DNA of 64,000 nucleotides from Streptomyces liliifuscus (GTDB lineage: Bacteria > Actinomycetota > Actinomycetes > Streptomycetales > Streptomycetaceae): contig NZ_CP066831.1 in the NCBI RefSeq assembly GCF_016598615.1, positions 1,984,001 to 2,048,000 of the forward strand, given 5' to 3'. The position numbers and the translations under genes are program-made. How positions within the stretch are numbered: the first letter of the stretch is position 1; each line of letters starts with the position of its first letter. The notes beneath the pieces are model-generated. The model was not told the DNA's origin and made no database searches. It was given only the letters and a program-made list of their open reading frames with translations. Shown here one piece after another: positions 45,174-53,546 of this stretch.

Positions 45174-46304
45174 TCATCTCTTTCGTACGACGACGAAGTC
45201 GGCGAGCTCCACGAACTGGGCCCGTACGTGGTCCGGCATGAGGATCGTGTCGAGCGCCTCGATGGCGATGGTGTGCTGGCGGCGCGCCTCCTGGGCGGTC
45301 CACTCGCGGCCGCCCGCCTGCTCGATGAGCGCGGCGCGCGCGGCGAACTCCTCCTCGGAGAAGTTCTCGAAGTCGCTGCTCTTGGCGTCCTCGGCGAGCA
45401 GTTCCCCCAGGCGCTCGGAGGCCGGGCCACCCGCCGCGAGCGCGGCCACGACCGGCAGGGACTTCTTGCGCTGGCGCAGGTCGCTCCAGGTCTGCTTGCC
45501 GGTGGCCACCGGGTCGCCCCAGATGCCGAGCAGGTCGTCGACGGCCTGGAAGGCGAGGCCGAGGTGGTAGCCGTACTTCTCCAGCGTGTCGGCGGTGACG
45601 TCGTCGGCGCCGCCGAGGACCGCGCCGATGGAGCAGGCGCAGGCGAGCAGGGCGCCCGTCTTGTTGCCCTCCATCTCCAGGCACTCCTCGACGCTGACCC
45701 GGTCGCGGTGCTCGTAGGAGATGTCCTGCGCCTGGCCGTCGATCAGGGCGCGGGTGGCGGTGGTCAGGCGGCGCGTGGCACGGCCCGCCTCGACCGTGCC
45801 GAGCTCCAGGAGCAGCTCGTTGGCCAGCGCGAACAGGGCGTCGCCGACGAGGATGGCCTGGGCGGGGCCGTGCACCTTCCAGACGGTGTCACGGTGGCGG
45901 CGCTGCTCGTCGCCGTCCATCAGGTCGTCGTGCAGGAGCGAGAAGTTGTGCACCAGTTCAACGGCGACCGCGCCCGGCACGCCCACCTCGGGGGCCGCGC
46001 CTGCGGCCTCGGCGGACATGACGGCGAGGGCGGGACGTACGGCCTTGCCGCCGTCTCCCTCGGCGGGGTTGCCTTCGGCGTCGATCCAGCCGAAGTGGTA
46101 GGCGGCGACGGTGTCCATGGGAGGGGCGAGGCGGTTGATGGCCGCCCTCAGTACCGGAGTGGCCAGGGTCCGGCCGCGCTCCAGGAGCGCGGTCACGTCC
46201 ACCGCGTCGGCAGCCGTCGATGCCGGGGGCACAGTGGGCACAGTCTCTCCTCTTGTGGTGATACGGGGGGTGCGGGGGCCCGCCGCGCTCAGTTCGAGCG
46301 TCAC
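45174..46304 (-). CDS. Polyprenyl (farnesyl) diphosphate synthase of the hopanoid cluster
   Basis: This 376-residue trans-prenyltransferase has the first aspartate-rich motif in LLHDDLMDGDEQRR and the second in AVDDLLGIWGD, with GKAVRPAL before them. It supplies farnesyl diphosphate for squalene formation; chain length is inferred from the cluster. The GTG at 46304 overlaps the hpnE stop (GTGA) with GAGGAGG just upstream. An N-terminal stretch of about 35 residues is low in conservation. Confidence 0.92.
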   Translation of the reverse strand: MTLELSAAGPRTPRITTRGETVPTVPPASTAADAVDVTALLERGRTLATPVLRAAINRLAPPMDTVAAYHFGWIDAEGNPAEGDGGKAVRPALAVMSAEAAGAAPEVGVPGAVAVELVHNFSLLHDDLMDGDEQRRHRDTVWKVHGPAQAILVGDALFALANELLLELGTVEAGRATRRLTTATRALIDGQAQDISYEHRDRVSVEECLEMEGNKTGALLACACSIGAVLGGADDVTADTLEKYGYHLGLAFQAVDDLLGIWGDPVATGKQTWSDLRQRKKSLPVVAALAAGGPASERLGELLAEDAKSSDFENFSEEEFAARAALIEQAGGREWTAQEARRQHTIAIEALDTILMPDHVRAQFVELADFVVVRKR

Positions 46305-47725
46305 GCCGCCTCCTCGAAGAGTTCGAGGAGGTGGTCGCGGGGCCGGCCCAGGGCGCTCAGCGCGGCGTCCGCCGCACTCACGCCACTGCGGACCGCACTC
46401 TCCATGGTCGCGGGCCACCCTGTGGCGGTCCACGCGCCGGCCAGGTAGAGGCCGGGTGCCTTGGTGCGGGCGCCGGGCCGCAGCCGCCCGACGCCTGGGG
46501 TCGGAGCGAACGTCGCCGTGCGCTCCCTGGTCACGAAGAAGTCCCGGACCTCGGCGCCGCGGGTGCCGGGCAGCAGCCGCTCCAGCTCCGGCAGGTACCG
46601 CTCACGCAGTGCCGAGACGGGTGCGTCGATCTCGTCCTGCGCGGCCGACTGCGACAGCGCGAGGTACTGGCCGTCCGGGAGCCCGGACGCCTCGGTCCGG
46701 TCGAAGACCCATTGCACCGGCGAGCCGAGCGCGGCGAAGAACGGCCGGCCGAGCACCTTGCGGTCGTAGACGACGTGGATGTTGAGGATCGGCGCCGTGC
46801 CGATGTCGAGGAGCTGTTCAGGGGCGTCGAGGGTGCCGTCGGGCAGCAGATCGTGGGCCTCGCGCTGCGGTACGGCGAGCACGACCGCGTCGGCGTCGAG
46901 CGTCTCACCGGGAACCTGAACGCTCCAACGGCCGTTCCCGTGTTGGGAGATGGAGGTGACCCGTGTCCGGAGTTCGGTACGGACGCCCGCGGAGTCGAGC
47001 GCCTTGCGGGCCAGCCGGTCGTGCAGTTCACCCAGCGGGACGCGAGCCCAGCCGATGTCGGCCGCGCCCGGATCGGACAGCAGACCGGTCTTGAACACCA
47101 TCGCGGCGAGCCCGAGCGACGCGTCGCCGGCCACCGCGTTGAGGGTGGCGACCCCCACCAGGTCCCACAGCGCCTCGATGGCACGCTCCGACTGACCGTG
47201 CGCGGCCAGCCAGGTGCCGAAGTTCTGCGCGTCGAGCGCCGGATCCGCGAGGTCGAGGCCCTTCAGGGCCAGCGCGGCACGTCCTACTTTGGCGCGCTCG
47301 GCGAGCGACAGATGGGGATAGGTCGCGAGGCTTTTCGCCAGATGCAGTGGTACGGGCAGCGCCGTGCGGCCGATTCTGCCGAGTCTGCGCCCGGGTTTCG
47401 CCTCGGCGTCGAGAACGGGCACGTCGAGACGATCCTGCAGAGGAGCCAGCTCGGCTCCGTCGACGCGGTCGAGGAACCAGCGGTACGCGGTACAGCAGCG
47501 CAGATACACATGCTGGCCGTTGTCCACGGTCAGGGCGCCGCGCTGGAAGGAGAAGGCCAGCCCGCCGAGGCGCGGCCTGCCCTCCACCAGTGTCACGCGC
47601 ACTCCGGAGTCGGCGAGCGCGAGCGCGGTGGTGATTCCGGCGAGCCCCCCGCCGACCACCACGGCCGTCGCCGGGCGGCTCTGCGGATCCGCGTCGAGCC
47701 CCTCGTCCTGCGTCGTGTCGTTCAT
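46301..47725 (-). CDS. hpnE: Hydroxysqualene dehydroxylase
   Basis: This 474-residue FAD-dependent amine-oxidase-fold protein has the dinucleotide loop VVVGGGLAGITTALALADSG (22-41), then GRPRLGGLAFSF, and ends with GAWTATGWPATMESAVRSG, the FAD-contact region. HpnE reduces hydroxysqualene to squalene, the third step after HpnD and HpnC. The ATG overlaps the stop of the small upstream gene (ATGA). Confidence 0.94.
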   Translation of the reverse strand: MNDTTQDEGLDADPQSRPATAVVVGGGLAGITTALALADSGVRVTLVEGRPRLGGLAFSFQRGALTVDNGQHVYLRCCTAYRWFLDRVDGAELAPLQDRLDVPVLDAEAKPGRRLGRIGRTALPVPLHLAKSLATYPHLSLAERAKVGRAALALKGLDLADPALDAQNFGTWLAAHGQSERAIEALWDLVGVATLNAVAGDASLGLAAMVFKTGLLSDPGAADIGWARVPLGELHDRLARKALDSAGVRTELRTRVTSISQHGNGRWSVQVPGETLDADAVVLAVPQREAHDLLPDGTLDAPEQLLDIGTAPILNIHVVYDRKVLGRPFFAALGSPVQWVFDRTEASGLPDGQYLALSQSAAQDEIDAPVSALRERYLPELERLLPGTRGAEVRDFFVTRERTATFAPTPGVGRLRPGARTKAPGLYLAGAWTATGWPATMESAVRSGVSAADAALSALGRPRDHLLELFEEAA

Positions 47726-47862
47726 CGTGCACCTTCCCCCGAGGCCGGGCCGCGCTGATCGAACAGTGCACGGTCGGCCGTTGAAGTCAGGGACGCGGTC
47801 CCCGACCGGAGGGTTGCGCGCCGTTTCCCTGGACTTGCGTCATCTTGGCCCAAAGTGTCCAT
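47722..47862 (-). CDS. 46-residue coupled small protein between hpnD and hpnE (DUF6380-like)
   Basis: In the 136-bp gap between hpnD and hpnE there is a complete ORF reading MDTLGQDDASPGKRRATLRS at its N-terminus and ending GPASGEGAR. Its ATG shares one base with the hpnD stop (TGATG), and GGAGG lies eight bases upstream. Its TGA overlaps the hpnE ATG. Both junctions therefore point to real translation. From memory it resembles the tiny DUF6380 family of Streptomyces. It is basic in the middle, has no membrane segment and no known function. Confidence 0.8.
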   Translation of the reverse strand: MDTLGQDDASPGKRRATLRSGTASLTSTADRALFDQRGPASGEGAR

Positions 47863-48812
47863 CAAGCGCGCCTCCTGATGGTCCGGCGCGAGACGTGCCG
47901 CGCGTCGAGGCCGGAAAGGCCCCGCACGGCGACGTACGCCTTCTCGCGGCCGGGCAGTGAGACACGGCCTCGCAGGACGGCCTCCGGCTCGCGCTCGATG
48001 CGGTCGAGGAGGCGGCGGTAGATGCCGGCCATGGCCGCGACACAGGCGCCGCTGCGGCGGTCCAGCATGGGCAGCAGCCGGTAGCCCTCCGCGAAAAGCG
48101 CGCGGGCCCGTCGCACTTCGAAGTGGACGAGGCCCGCGAAGTCGGAGCCGGCCGGTGGATACGCTCCGTCGAAGCCGGCCGAGCAGCCGAATTTCGCCAG
48201 GTCGTCCGCGGGCAGATAGGTCCGCCCGTCCTCGGCGTCCTCGCGAACGTCCCTGAGGATGTTGGTCAGTTGCAGCGCGAGCCCGAGCGTGTCGGCGTAC
48301 TCCGGCGCCCGCTCGGCGCCGCGCGCCCCCGGTTCCGTACCGAACACGCCGAGCGAGAGGCGGCCGATGGCCCCTGCCACGCAGCGGCAGTAGACCTTGA
48401 GGTCGTCCCAGGTCTCGTAGGTCTCGCCGCGGACGTCCATGAGGACGCCGTCGATCAGTTCGTCGAGGCCGTCGAGCGGGACCGGGAAGTGGTCCGCCGT
48501 GTGGCTGAGGGCGACCGCGACCGGGTCGGTGTCGTCCTCGTCCACGGAGCGGTCGCGGACCCGGGCGAGCAGCGCCCGGGTGTCTTCGAGACGCGCGGCC
48601 TTGACGTCGGGAGCGAGCGTGCCGTCCCCGATGTCGTCGACGCGGCGCGAGAACGCGTACAGCGCCGACATGGCGCGGCGCTTGGGCGTCGGCAGCAGTC
48701 TGATGCCGTACGCGAAATTGCGGGCCTGCTGCCCGGTGATCGCCTCGCAGTAGCCGTATGCGGCGAGTACCGGTGCGGACATGTGCGGCGGAGCCTCCAC
48801 GGTCCGGATCAC
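47862..48812 (-). CDS. hpnD: Presqualene diphosphate synthase
   Basis: This 316-residue squalene/phytoene-synthase-fold protein has RRVDDIGDGT as the first aspartate motif and NILRDVREDAEDGRTYLP as the second. HpnD couples two farnesyl-PP molecules to presqualene-PP. The GTG at 48812 overlaps the hpnC stop (GTGA) with an AGGAG site; an ATG ten codons later is possible. Length is normal. Confidence 0.94.
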   Translation of the reverse strand: MIRTVEAPPHMSAPVLAAYGYCEAITGQQARNFAYGIRLLPTPKRRAMSALYAFSRRVDDIGDGTLAPDVKAARLEDTRALLARVRDRSVDEDDTDPVAVALSHTADHFPVPLDGLDELIDGVLMDVRGETYETWDDLKVYCRCVAGAIGRLSLGVFGTEPGARGAERAPEYADTLGLALQLTNILRDVREDAEDGRTYLPADDLAKFGCSAGFDGAYPPAGSDFAGLVHFEVRRARALFAEGYRLLPMLDRRSGACVAAMAGIYRRLLDRIEREPEAVLRGRVSLPGREKAYVAVRGLSGLDARHVSRRTIRRRA

Positions 48813-49711
48813 CCCTCTCCTCGCAGAGTCACTCCCACCTCGCGCAGCAACTGGATCTTGCCGGGCTTGGGCGGGCCGGAAAGTACGTCGTATTCGGCGG
48901 CGGCAATCGCACGGATTGCCGCCCTTCCTCCTGCAACGAAGCCCGCGAGCAGCAGCCTCAGCCTGCCGTGGACGCTACCCACGAGGGGGGTGCCTTCATT
49001 CAGGAGGTTCCGGGCGCGTTCTGCTTCGTATGCAACCAGTGCGCGCACCGATGCGCCTGCCGTGGCCGTGGCGAGATCCGCCTCCTGGACATGGAAGCGC
49101 TTCATGTCCTCGGCGGGCAGATAGATACGGTCGCGGCCCAGGTCCTCGGCCACGTCCTGGAGGTGCTCGACGATCTGCAGTGCCGTGCAGACTGCGTCGG
49201 AGCGGCGGACCCGCTCGGGGGTCGAGGTGCCGGTGACCGAGAGGACCAGACGGCCGACCGGGTTCGCGGACAGTTCGCAGTAGGCGACGAGGTCGTCGTA
49301 GGTCTCGTACCGCTTGACGAGCTGGTCCTGGCGGTTCGCCGCGATCAGGCCGAGGAAGGGCTCGGGGGTCAGCCCGGCGCGGCGGACCGTCGGCTGGAGG
49401 CGGCGCAGGAGCGGGTGGCTCGGGGTCGCGTCGAAGACCCTGCGGAGGTCGGCCTCGAAGGCGTCGAGGAGAAGCAGCCGGTCGTCGGCCTCCTCGGGGG
49501 ACACGCCCAGGAGGCGGGCGTCGGCACCACCGGGGGCCAGGTCGCCGTCGCCGATGTCGTCGACCAGGCGGGCGAAGCCGTACACGGCCATCAGGTCGGC
49601 GCGCCAGGCCCGGGGCAGGAAGAACGGCGCCACGGGGAAGTTCTCGTCCGCGGCCTTGTCCAGGGTGCTGCGCTCCGGGTCACCGGCGCGCGCCGTCCCG
49701 GCTGGCGTCAC
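48809..49711 (-). CDS. hpnC: Hydroxysqualene synthase
   Basis: This 300-residue squalene-synthase-like protein has FARLVDDIGDGDLAPGG and QDVAEDLGRDRIYLP as the two aspartate motifs. HpnC turns presqualene-PP into hydroxysqualene. It is the first enzyme gene of the hopanoid operon. The GTG at 49711 overlaps the stop of a short Cys-rich ORF (GTGA), so its initiation may depend on that ORF being translated. Confidence 0.94.
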   Translation of the reverse strand: MTPAGTARAGDPERSTLDKAADENFPVAPFFLPRAWRADLMAVYGFARLVDDIGDGDLAPGGADARLLGVSPEEADDRLLLLDAFEADLRRVFDATPSHPLLRRLQPTVRRAGLTPEPFLGLIAANRQDQLVKRYETYDDLVAYCELSANPVGRLVLSVTGTSTPERVRRSDAVCTALQIVEHLQDVAEDLGRDRIYLPAEDMKRFHVQEADLATATAGASVRALVAYEAERARNLLNEGTPLVGSVHGRLRLLLAGFVAGGRAAIRAIAAAEYDVLSGPPKPGKIQLLREVGVTLRGEG

Positions 49712-49788
49712 CGCTCACTGCCTGGGCCGGGAACGGCACACGCACAGACGGCACACGCGCAGCTGAGCTGGAGAGTTTCCGTAGCCAT
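49708..49788 (-). CDS. Cys-rich 26-codon leader ORF coupled to hpnC
   Basis: On the minus strand ATG at 49788 opens a 26-codon frame whose middle is SCACAVCACAV, four cysteines in a doubled CACAV unit encoded by a 15-bp tandem repeat, and which ends PGPGSER. The TGA at 49710-49708 overlaps the hpnC GTG by 4 bp. GGGAG lies 11 bases before the ATG; an in-frame GTG at 49797 is an alternative start. It could be a leader peptide sensing cysteine supply or a small metal- or cluster-binding protein. No known family is recognised. Confidence 0.55.
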   Translation of the reverse strand: MATETLQLSCACAVCACAVPGPGSER

Positions 49789-50040
49789 TGCCGTCACATC
49801 TCCCGTTCTACACTGCCGACCCAATACAGACTATTTCGGACACGCCGCCCGGACGTCCGCGCAGCAGACCCTATGCCGGGTGTCGCGCATTATCGCCCTA
49901 CTTGCCGCGAATCAGCACCGGTACAGCTTACGTTGTACAACCCGACATGCCTCGTCGGGGTGTCCTGCACATCACAACAACACACCGATTGGCGTCAAGA
50001 TTCCTAAGGACGCCCAGAGTTGGCGTTTCCTTTGCAGACG
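49789..50040 (-). promoter_or_regulatory. Promoter region of the hopanoid operon
   Basis: About 250 bp without a gene, upstream of the Cys-rich ORF and hpnC. It contains the perfect 10-bp palindrome GTTGTACAAC (49932-49941), a candidate operator, and a -10-like GATAAT on the minus strand (49894-49889) without a clear -35. The promoter of the whole hpn operon should lie here. Confidence 0.55.
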
Positions 50041-50074
50041 CAGGGCCCCGCCGGAACGTTCCGACGGGGCCCTG
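50041..50074 (-). terminator. Terminator of the TagH-like ATPase gene
   Basis: CAGGGCCCCGCCGGAAC (50041-50057) faces GTTCCGACGGGGCCCTG (50058-50074): 17 pairs with one mismatch, and a realistic loop of four to six bases at the centre. It lies 12 bp after the ATPase stop on the minus strand and separates that operon from the hopanoid promoter. Confidence 0.88.
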
Positions 50075-50085
50075 AGCGATTCGGG

Positions 50086-50865
50086 CTACTTGCCCGTGAA
50101 CTTCTCGTACTCCTTGATGACCTCGTCGGTCGGGCCGTCCAGGCGCAGCTCGCCGCGCTCCAGCCACAGGACGCGGTCGCACGTGTCACGGATCGACTTG
50201 TTGTTGTGGCTGACGAGGAAGACCGTGCCCGCGCTCTTGCGCAGCTCGCGGATCCGGGCCTCGGAGCGCTTCTGGAAGGAGCGGTCGCCGGTCGCCAGGG
50301 CCTCGTCGATCATCAGGACGTCGTGGTCCTTGGCCGCCGCGATGGAGAAGCGCAGACGGGCGGCCATGCCCGAGGAGTAGGTGCGCATCGGCAGGGTGAT
50401 GAAGTCGCCCTTCTCGTTGATGCCCGAGAAGTCGACGATGGACTGGTAGCGCTCCCTGACCTGCTCGCGGGACATACCCATGGCGAGCCCGCCGAGGATG
50501 ACGTTGCGCTCGCCCGTCAGGTCGTTCATCAGGGCCGCGTTGACGCCGAGGAGCGAGGGCTGGCCGTCGGTGTAGACGTGCCCCTTCTCGGCGGGGAGCA
50601 GTCCCGCGATGGCCCGAAGGAGGGTGGACTTGCCGGAGCCGTTGGAGCCGATCAGGCCGATGGCCTCACCGCGGTAGGCGTTGAAGGAGACACCCCGGAC
50701 GGCGTGCACCTTGCGGACGCCCCGGTCCTCGCCGCGCTTGATTATGCGGCTGAGGGCCGCGGTGGCGCTGCCCTTGCCGGTCTTGGCGCCGTTGACCCGG
50801 TAGACGATGTGCAACTCGTCCGCGATGACGGTGGGGATCTGGCCCCCGGTGTTTTCCTCAGCCAC
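50086..50865 (-). CDS. Polysaccharide/teichoic-acid-type ABC exporter, ATPase
   Basis: This 259-residue ATPase has Walker A GSNGSGKST (73-81), a signature SSGMAARLRF and Walker B VLMIDEAL. It resembles TagH/Wzt ATPases that drive export of wall teichoic acid or O-antigen; it lacks a long C-terminal carbohydrate-binding domain. It overlaps the permease gene by 8 bp. Substrate is inferred from the neighbouring phosphopolymer genes. Confidence 0.92.
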   Translation of the reverse strand: MAEENTGGQIPTVIADELHIVYRVNGAKTGKGSATAALSRIIKRGEDRGVRKVHAVRGVSFNAYRGEAIGLIGSNGSGKSTLLRAIAGLLPAEKGHVYTDGQPSLLGVNAALMNDLTGERNVILGGLAMGMSREQVRERYQSIVDFSGINEKGDFITLPMRTYSSGMAARLRFSIAAAKDHDVLMIDEALATGDRSFQKRSEARIRELRKSAGTVFLVSHNNKSIRDTCDRVLWLERGELRLDGPTDEVIKEYEKFTGK

Positions 50866-51787
50866 GGCCGTAGCGCTCCTCAGCCTTCCAGAAGTACACG
50901 AATCCGCCGACGGCGACGAGGAGGGCCCAGCCGGCCGAGACCGCCCACACGTGCGGGGGCAGGTTCTCGGAACCGTAGCCGTCGATCAGCGCGAAGCGCA
51001 TCAGGTCCATGTAGATGGCGGCCGGGTTCCACTGGAGGATGTCGGCGATCCAGGCGGGGTGCTTCTCCAGCATCACGGGGATCGAGAACATCACGCCGGA
51101 CGCGTACATCCACGTACGCATCACGAACGGCATGAGCTGGGCGAGGTCCGGGGTCTTGGCGCCCATCCGGGCCATGATCATCGCCAGGCCGGTGTTGAAG
51201 AGGAACTGCAGGGCGAGCACCGGGACGATCAGGAGCCAGGACAGGCCCGGGTAGCTGCCGAAGCCGACCGCCACGACGAACAGCACGATCATCGAGAAGA
51301 GCAGCTGCTGGAGCTGCTGCAGCGAGAACGAGATCGGCAGCGCGGCGCGGGGGAAGTGCAGCGCCCTGACCAGACCGAGGTTCCCGGAGATCGCGCGGAC
51401 GCCCGCCATCACCGAGCTCTGGGTGAAGGTGAAGACGAACACGCCCGTCACCAGGAACGGGATGTAGACCTCCTGGGGCATACCGCGGTCGGCACCCAGG
51501 ATCAGGCCGAAGATCAGGAAGTACACGGCCGCGTTCAGCAGCGGTGTGGCCACCTGCCAGAGCTGGCCGAGCTTGGCCTGGCTGTACTGGGCGGTCAGCT
51601 TCGCCTGCGAGAAGGCAAGGATGAAGTGACGCCGTCCCCAGAGCTGGCGGACGTACTCGACGAGTCCGGGCCGGGCGCCGCTGACGGCAAGCCCGTACTT
51701 GGCGGCGAGGTCCGCCGCGGAGAGCCCTTCATCGGGCGACGGAGGAGCGCTCACCGCGACACCACCGTCATGCGTTGTCTCACTCAC
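50858..51787 (-). CDS. Polysaccharide/teichoic-acid-type ABC exporter, permease
   Basis: This 309-residue ABC-2 permease (TagG/Wzm-like) has about six helices after a 45-residue cytoplasmic N-terminus. Segments VQLWGRRHFILAFSQAKL-like and SKLGQLWQVATPLLNAAVYFLIFG-like blocks (about 48-95) are typical of this branch. It pairs with the ATPase downstream. The ATG lies about 100 bp from the GT2 stop, so it may have its own promoter. Confidence 0.9.
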   Translation of the reverse strand: MSETTHDGGVAVSAPPSPDEGLSAADLAAKYGLAVSGARPGLVEYVRQLWGRRHFILAFSQAKLTAQYSQAKLGQLWQVATPLLNAAVYFLIFGLILGADRGMPQEVYIPFLVTGVFVFTFTQSSVMAGVRAISGNLGLVRALHFPRAALPISFSLQQLQQLLFSMIVLFVVAVGFGSYPGLSWLLIVPVLALQFLFNTGLAMIMARMGAKTPDLAQLMPFVMRTWMYASGVMFSIPVMLEKHPAWIADILQWNPAAIYMDLMRFALIDGYGSENLPPHVWAVSAGWALLVAVGGFVYFWKAEERYGRG

Positions 51788-51885
51788 AAGTGGAAACTTT
51801 CGTCCTCAAGATACGCAGCCTGGTCGGGCGTAGGCCAAAGCCAGGGACCGGGGTACGGCCCGAATGCTCTCAGATTTCGAGCTTG

Positions 51886-52770
51886 TCAGATGACGGGTGG
51901 CCGGCCCAGTCTGGTCAGGCGCCATACCGTACGCCACTTCATGGGGCGCCGGGGGCCGCACGGACTGGTCCAGCCCTCCTTGAAACCACCGAACCAGGCT
52001 CTCAGCGCGGGGCGGGAGGGGCGACGGGCGAGGGTCAGCAGCATCCACACGCCGAGATATATGGGAACCAGCGGCGCGGGCAGATTACGACGGGCCAGCC
52101 AGACACGGTTGCGGGCGACCATCCGGTGGTAGATCGCGTGCCGCGAGGGCGCGGTCGTGGGGTGGTACAGCACCATGTCCGAGCGGTAGTCGATCATCCA
52201 GCCCGCGTCGAGGGCACGCCAGGCGAGGTCGGTCTCCTCGTGGGCGTAGAAGAACTCGTCGGGCAGTCCGCCGACCTGCGCGAGCACCTTCGTACGGACG
52301 GCGTTGGCGCCGCCGAGGAAGGTGGTGACGCGCGAGTTGCGCATCGGGTCGGAGGCGCGCAGCCGGGGCACGTGACGGCGCTGGGTGACCCCGGTCTCGG
52401 GGTCGGCGATGCGGAAGCTGATGATGCCGAGCTCCGGGTCGGCGCCGAAGGCCTGCCGGCAGAGCTCCGCGGTGTCGTGGTTCGCGAGAAGGCCGTCGTC
52501 GTCCAGGAAGAGAAGGACGTCCACCTCGGTGCCGCCGGGGCCGAACGCCTCGATACCGACGTTGCGGCCGCCGGGGATACCGAGGTTCTCGGCCAGCTCG
52601 ACCGTCCGTACGCCCGCGGGGACGTCCGGTACGGGCGAGCCGTTGCCGACCACGACCACCTCGACCGGGTCGCCGTCCTGCTTGGCGACCGAGTCGAGGA
52701 GGGCACGGAGTTCGTCGGGGCGGTTGCCCATGGTGATGATCACCGCGCCGACCTTCATGGACGTGCTCAC
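51886..52770 (-). CDS. Family 2 glycosyltransferase
   Basis: This protein of about 294 residues has GAVIITMGNRPDELRALLDS at its N-terminus, LLFLDDDGLLA as the DxD site and FFYAHEETDLAWRALDAGW, the ED-like acceptor block. These are typical of rhamnosyl/galactosyl GT2 enzymes. The GTG at 52770 overlaps the upstream CDP-alcohol transferase stop (GTGA); ATG at 52758 (MKVGAVI) is an equally good start. The last 60 residues form an amphipathic membrane-associated tail. Donor sugar unknown. Confidence 0.88.
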   Translation of the reverse strand: MSTSMKVGAVIITMGNRPDELRALLDSVAKQDGDPVEVVVVGNGSPVPDVPAGVRTVELAENLGIPGGRNVGIEAFGPGGTEVDVLLFLDDDGLLANHDTAELCRQAFGADPELGIISFRIADPETGVTQRRHVPRLRASDPMRNSRVTTFLGGANAVRTKVLAQVGGLPDEFFYAHEETDLAWRALDAGWMIDYRSDMVLYHPTTAPSRHAIYHRMVARNRVWLARRNLPAPLVPIYLGVWMLLTLARRPSRPALRAWFGGFKEGWTSPCGPRRPMKWRTVWRLTRLGRPPVI

Positions 52771-53546
52771 TTCAGCCTGCTCGAAGCCAGGATGGACACC
52801 AGGTGCAGCACGGTCTGCAGCAGCGCGATGCCGGCCAGGACCGCGACGCCGAGCCGCGAGAAGAACAGGTCGTCCCGGACCGTGTCCAGGACCGCGAGGA
52901 CCAGGATCAGCAGGGAGGCCTCGATGCCGAGGACGAGCCGGTGGAACTTCAGCGCGCCCGCGGCCCGGCGGGCCAGCGCCATGCCGGAGGAGCGTGGCTC
53001 GGAGGCCGACTCCTGGACCGGCTCCTTGCCGGTCTGGTGCCGGGCGACCCCGACGAGGTCCGTCTCGGACTTGATCAGAACGGCGCCGAGGGCGGCCAGG
53101 GTGCCGAGGAAGGCCCACAGCCAGTCGATCCGCCCAGGGCCCCACAGGTCCGCGGCGCGCAGGCCGAAGCCGACCAGGACCGCGGCGTCGCACAGGTAGG
53201 CGGCGACGCGGTCGACGTACACCCCGGTCATCGAGTACTGCTTGCGCCAGCGGGCGATCTCGCCGTCGACGCAGTCGAACAGCAGGTACAGCTGGACCAT
53301 CAGTACGCCTAGCAGGGCGCCCGGGATGCCCGGCACCAGCAGGGCCGGGGCGGCGAGCACGCCGAAGACGGTCATCACGTAGGTCAGCTGGTTGGGCGTG
53401 ACCCGGGTGTTCACCAGGTGCCGGTCGATGCGCAGCGAGATCTCGCGCATATAGAGCCGGCCTCCCCAGTGCTCGCCGCTCCGCCGGTCCTTCACACCCG
53501 GGGGGTGGACGACCGGGCGGAGCTCAGCTACCGATGGCTTTTGCAT
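52767..53546 (-). CDS. CDP-alcohol phosphatidyltransferase family protein with an altered motif
   Basis: This 259-residue membrane enzyme of the CDP-alcohol phosphotransferase fold has the motif start DCVDGEIAR, then GVYVD at the correct spacing. The fourth aspartate (D-x3-D) is replaced by Ala (GVYVDRVAAYLCD). The fold transfers a phospho-alcohol from CDP-X to an acceptor. It overlaps the dehydrogenase gene by 23 bp and the GT2 gene by 4 bp, so it is firmly in this operon. Its substrate might be the CDP-activated polyol made by the neighbouring nucleotidyltransferase. Confidence 0.85.
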   Translation of the reverse strand: MQKPSVAELRPVVHPPGVKDRRSGEHWGGRLYMREISLRIDRHLVNTRVTPNQLTYVMTVFGVLAAPALLVPGIPGALLGVLMVQLYLLFDCVDGEIARWRKQYSMTGVYVDRVAAYLCDAAVLVGFGLRAADLWGPGRIDWLWAFLGTLAALGAVLIKSETDLVGVARHQTGKEPVQESASEPRSSGMALARRAAGALKFHRLVLGIEASLLILVLAVLDTVRDDLFFSRLGVAVLAGIALLQTVLHLVSILASSRLK

